A DNA stretch of 64,000 bases, taken from NCBI GenBank assembly GCA_017480485.1, contig JAFVAN010000003.1, positions 36,763 through 100,762 of the forward strand, read 5' to 3'. Every line of letters begins with the position of its first letter. Within the stretch, counting starts at the first letter, position 1. Source of the DNA: Ruminococcus sp. Its GTDB lineage: Bacteria; Bacillota_A; Clostridia; Oscillospirales; Ruminococcaceae. The position numbers and the translations under genes are program-made. The notes beneath the pieces were generated by a model, which was not told where the DNA came from, searched no databases, and was given only the letters and a program-made list of their open reading frames with translations. Positions 62,736-64,000 of the stretch are shown here, piece after piece.

Positions 62736-63167
62736 TCAAAGCTCGATCTTATCCGAGAAATCACCGTTGATAACGTAGTAAACTGCCTTATCTTCCGGCT
62801 TGATGTAATACTCGACATTCTTGACCTTGCCCTTGAATTTGCTCTTATAATCGGCTTCAACTGCCTTTTTGATCTCAGCAAAATCATATTCATCGCCGCC
62901 GAACTGGATCTTGACTGTCTCAACGGGAGCAGTCGCTCTTGTGGTCTTAGCTGCGGTCTTTGTAGCGGTCTTAGCCGTAGTTTTCTTCTCAGCATCCTTC
63001 GCAGGAGCTTTGTTTGCGGTTTTCTTAGCAGGAGCTTTCTTTGCGGCAGGCTTCTTTGCAGGCTTTTCAGCCGGAGCTTCTGCAGCAGTCTCCTTGACAG
63101 CTTCGGTCACAACCTCTGCCTTGACTTCGGCAACAGGTGCGGTTTCAGTTTTCTTCTTTCTTGGCAT
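62736..63167 (-). CDS. DUF6465-family protein with Lys/Ala-rich tail region
   Basis: 143 residues from ATG 63167, chosen because GGAGG lies at 63180-63176 and a perfect promoter lies just upstream. An N-terminal Lys/Ala/Pro-rich region (about 1-85, histone-like repeats such as KKAPAKKT) precedes a compact domain (VKIQFGGDEYDFAEIKKAVEADY). The upstream SLOG frame runs into it without a stop, but independent signals argue for a separate gene. The basic region may bind nucleic acid. Confidence 0.82.
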   Translation of the reverse strand: MPRKKKTETAPVAEVKAEVVTEAVKETAAEAPAEKPAKKPAAKKAPAKKTANKAPAKDAEKKTTAKTATKTAAKTTRATAPVETVKIQFGGDEYDFAEIKKAVEADYKSKFKGKVKNVEYYIKPEDKAVYYVINGDFSDKIEL

Positions 63168-63743
63168 AGTTGATACCTCCAAATGATTTGATATATCCAT
63201 TATACTGCTATTTGCAGCATCTGTCAACCTCTTGTCGGGCGATTTTGCGCTGTTTGCAGACATTTCAAACAGATTGATGACCTCAATGCCTTTCCTCTGC
63301 GCCATACGCACCGTCTGTCCGGTTCCGCTGCGGAAGTTTTTGGGATTCCAATAGCAGATACAGTAATCAGACGCAAGCTCCACAAGGCGGGCGTTTCTTG
63401 CTTTCATACAGCCGTTATAATAGCGATCAGAGACTTGTTCCACGCTGTCAGCAAGACCGAGGATATGCTGATATTCCGCTTTCTGTGCTTCATTCCACTT
63501 CGCAGACTGTTCCTCAAACGGACAAGGCAATACAAGGTGCAGTTTGACCTCTGGATAGCTATCACGCAGTTTCAGAACGGTCAGGGCTGCGAGAGCGTCC
63601 CACCCCACAGCTCCGCCCGTGTAAAACTCTGTGACCTTTTTCTCAGTCACTAAGCGTTCAAGCAAAGCGTAGAGCCGAGCTGAGAGCTTTTCTTTATCCT
63701 CAGCTATGGTTCTGTGTCCTGTAAAGCATACTGATTTGTTCAT
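63168..63743 (-). CDS. SLOG-family (DUF1273-like) nucleotide-binding protein
   Basis: The N-terminal ~160 residues (MNKSVCFTGHRTIAEDKEKL, FYTGGAVGWDALAA, CYWNPKNFRSGTGQTVRMAQRKGIEVINLF) form a Rossmann-like SLOG domain as in YpsA, often linked to nucleotide-derived signals or conflict systems. The open frame then continues through ~32 codons that hold the next gene's promoter, and on in frame through the DUF6465 gene to 62736. The coordinates here cover the SLOG part and its extension; the true C-terminus may be the fusion. Confidence 0.75.
63199..63227 (-). promoter_or_regulatory. Perfect promoter inside the SLOG open frame
   Basis: On the minus strand, TTGACA (63227-63222) and TATAAT (63204-63199) are separated by exactly 17 bp, about 32 bases before the DUF6465 start. 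Confidence 0.85.
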
Positions 63744-63766
63744 AGTACAACACCTCCACTCCTTCT

Positions 63767-63795
63767 ATTATACTATATCGGAATAGATTAGTAAA
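63767..63795 (-). promoter_or_regulatory. Promoter of the SLOG gene
   Basis: On the minus strand, TTTACT (63795-63790) and TATAAT (63772-63767) are 17 bp apart. GGAGGTG at 63757-63751 precedes the ATG. Confidence 0.6.
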
Positions 63796-63876
63796 TAGTT
63801 CGGGGCTTATGAATTATAAAATCCGAACGAAAGCATTATAATAATAGTAAGGACACGGTAAAGGAGATTCGGAGAA

Positions 63877-64000
63877 ATGGAGTACGGAACAAGGTTAAGA
63901 GAGATACGCAAGGCAAAGGGATTTAGTATGTATAAACTTCACAAGGAGTCCGGCTTGTCTCAGGGGCATATCAGCGACTTGGAAAAGTGCATCAATCAGC
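63877..64000 (+). CDS. XRE-type helix-turn-helix regulator, cut by the window edge
   Basis: The frame starts MEYGTRLREIRKAKGFSMYK and continues LHKESGLSQGHISDLEK, a typical XRE helix-turn-helix, and runs off the right end. AGGAG at 63862-63866 precedes the ATG, with TATAAT at 63837-63842 and no good -35. It is divergent from the SLOG gene. Only 41 codons are visible. Confidence 0.75.
   Translation, partial: MEYGTRLREIRKAKGFSMYKLHKESGLSQGHISDLEKCINQ

Overview
The window looks like chromosomal DNA of a Gram-positive anaerobe of the class Clostridia, most like Ruminococcus and its relatives in the Oscillospiraceae. The signs are GGAGG ribosome-binding sites almost everywhere, TTGACA/TATAAT promoters with 17-bp spacers, ferredoxin and rubredoxin proteins, BspA-type surface repeats, and secreted proteins with Asp/Glu/Thr-rich linkers. 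No rRNA or complete tRNA gene was seen. The genus assignment is an inference from gene content.

Positions 1-45,500 look like ordinary, rather GC-rich chromosome. In order they hold: a CheY-like regulator with a CheX-like partner; an ECF sigma factor translationally coupled to a membrane protein with four extracellular repeats; a Cthe_2159-like lipoprotein; a relic of a phage head protein joined to a toxin-like domain; a C-terminally anchored surface protein; a ferredoxin protein divergent from a Crp/Fnr regulator with a shared operator; a glycerate kinase/phosphatase pair; a GGDEF-EAL protein divergent from a large hybrid histidine kinase; a methyltransferase pair divergent from a TetR regulator; an iron/oxygen-stress operon (ferritin-like, flavin-binding, winged-helix, metallo-beta-lactamase-rubredoxin fusion); a sugar oxidoreductase operon divergent from an AraC regulator; a BspA-repeat protein; a tight three-gene unknown/phospholipase D/helicase cassette that is the best candidate for a little-described defence system; a lipoprotein; a two-component system broken by frameshifts; and a TetR-controlled heterodimeric ABC exporter followed by an acetyltransferase and three tandem methyltransferases.

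From about 45,500 to the right edge the DNA is more AT-rich and accessory in character. It opens with remnants of a large serine recombinase and a tyrosine integrase next to a tRNA 3'-end sequence, which together look like the edge of an integrated element. Almost everything after that is on the minus strand: a one-protein primase-helicase-phospholipase D conflict protein with an upstream ATPase/DUF234 gene; a DNA-damage set (YolD-like, Y-family polymerase with a clamp-binding motif, SRAP peptidase); three nitroreductases; histidine phosphatase, MmcQ/YjbR, GrpB, metallo-beta-lactamase, P-loop kinase and Vat-like acyltransferase genes; and a SLOG protein whose frame runs into a DUF6465 gene. 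Several genes here are truncated or frameshifted (SAP/DUF6434, a YolD remnant, a GNAT fragment, a 110-residue protein), as expected of a decaying island. The window ends inside an XRE-type regulator.
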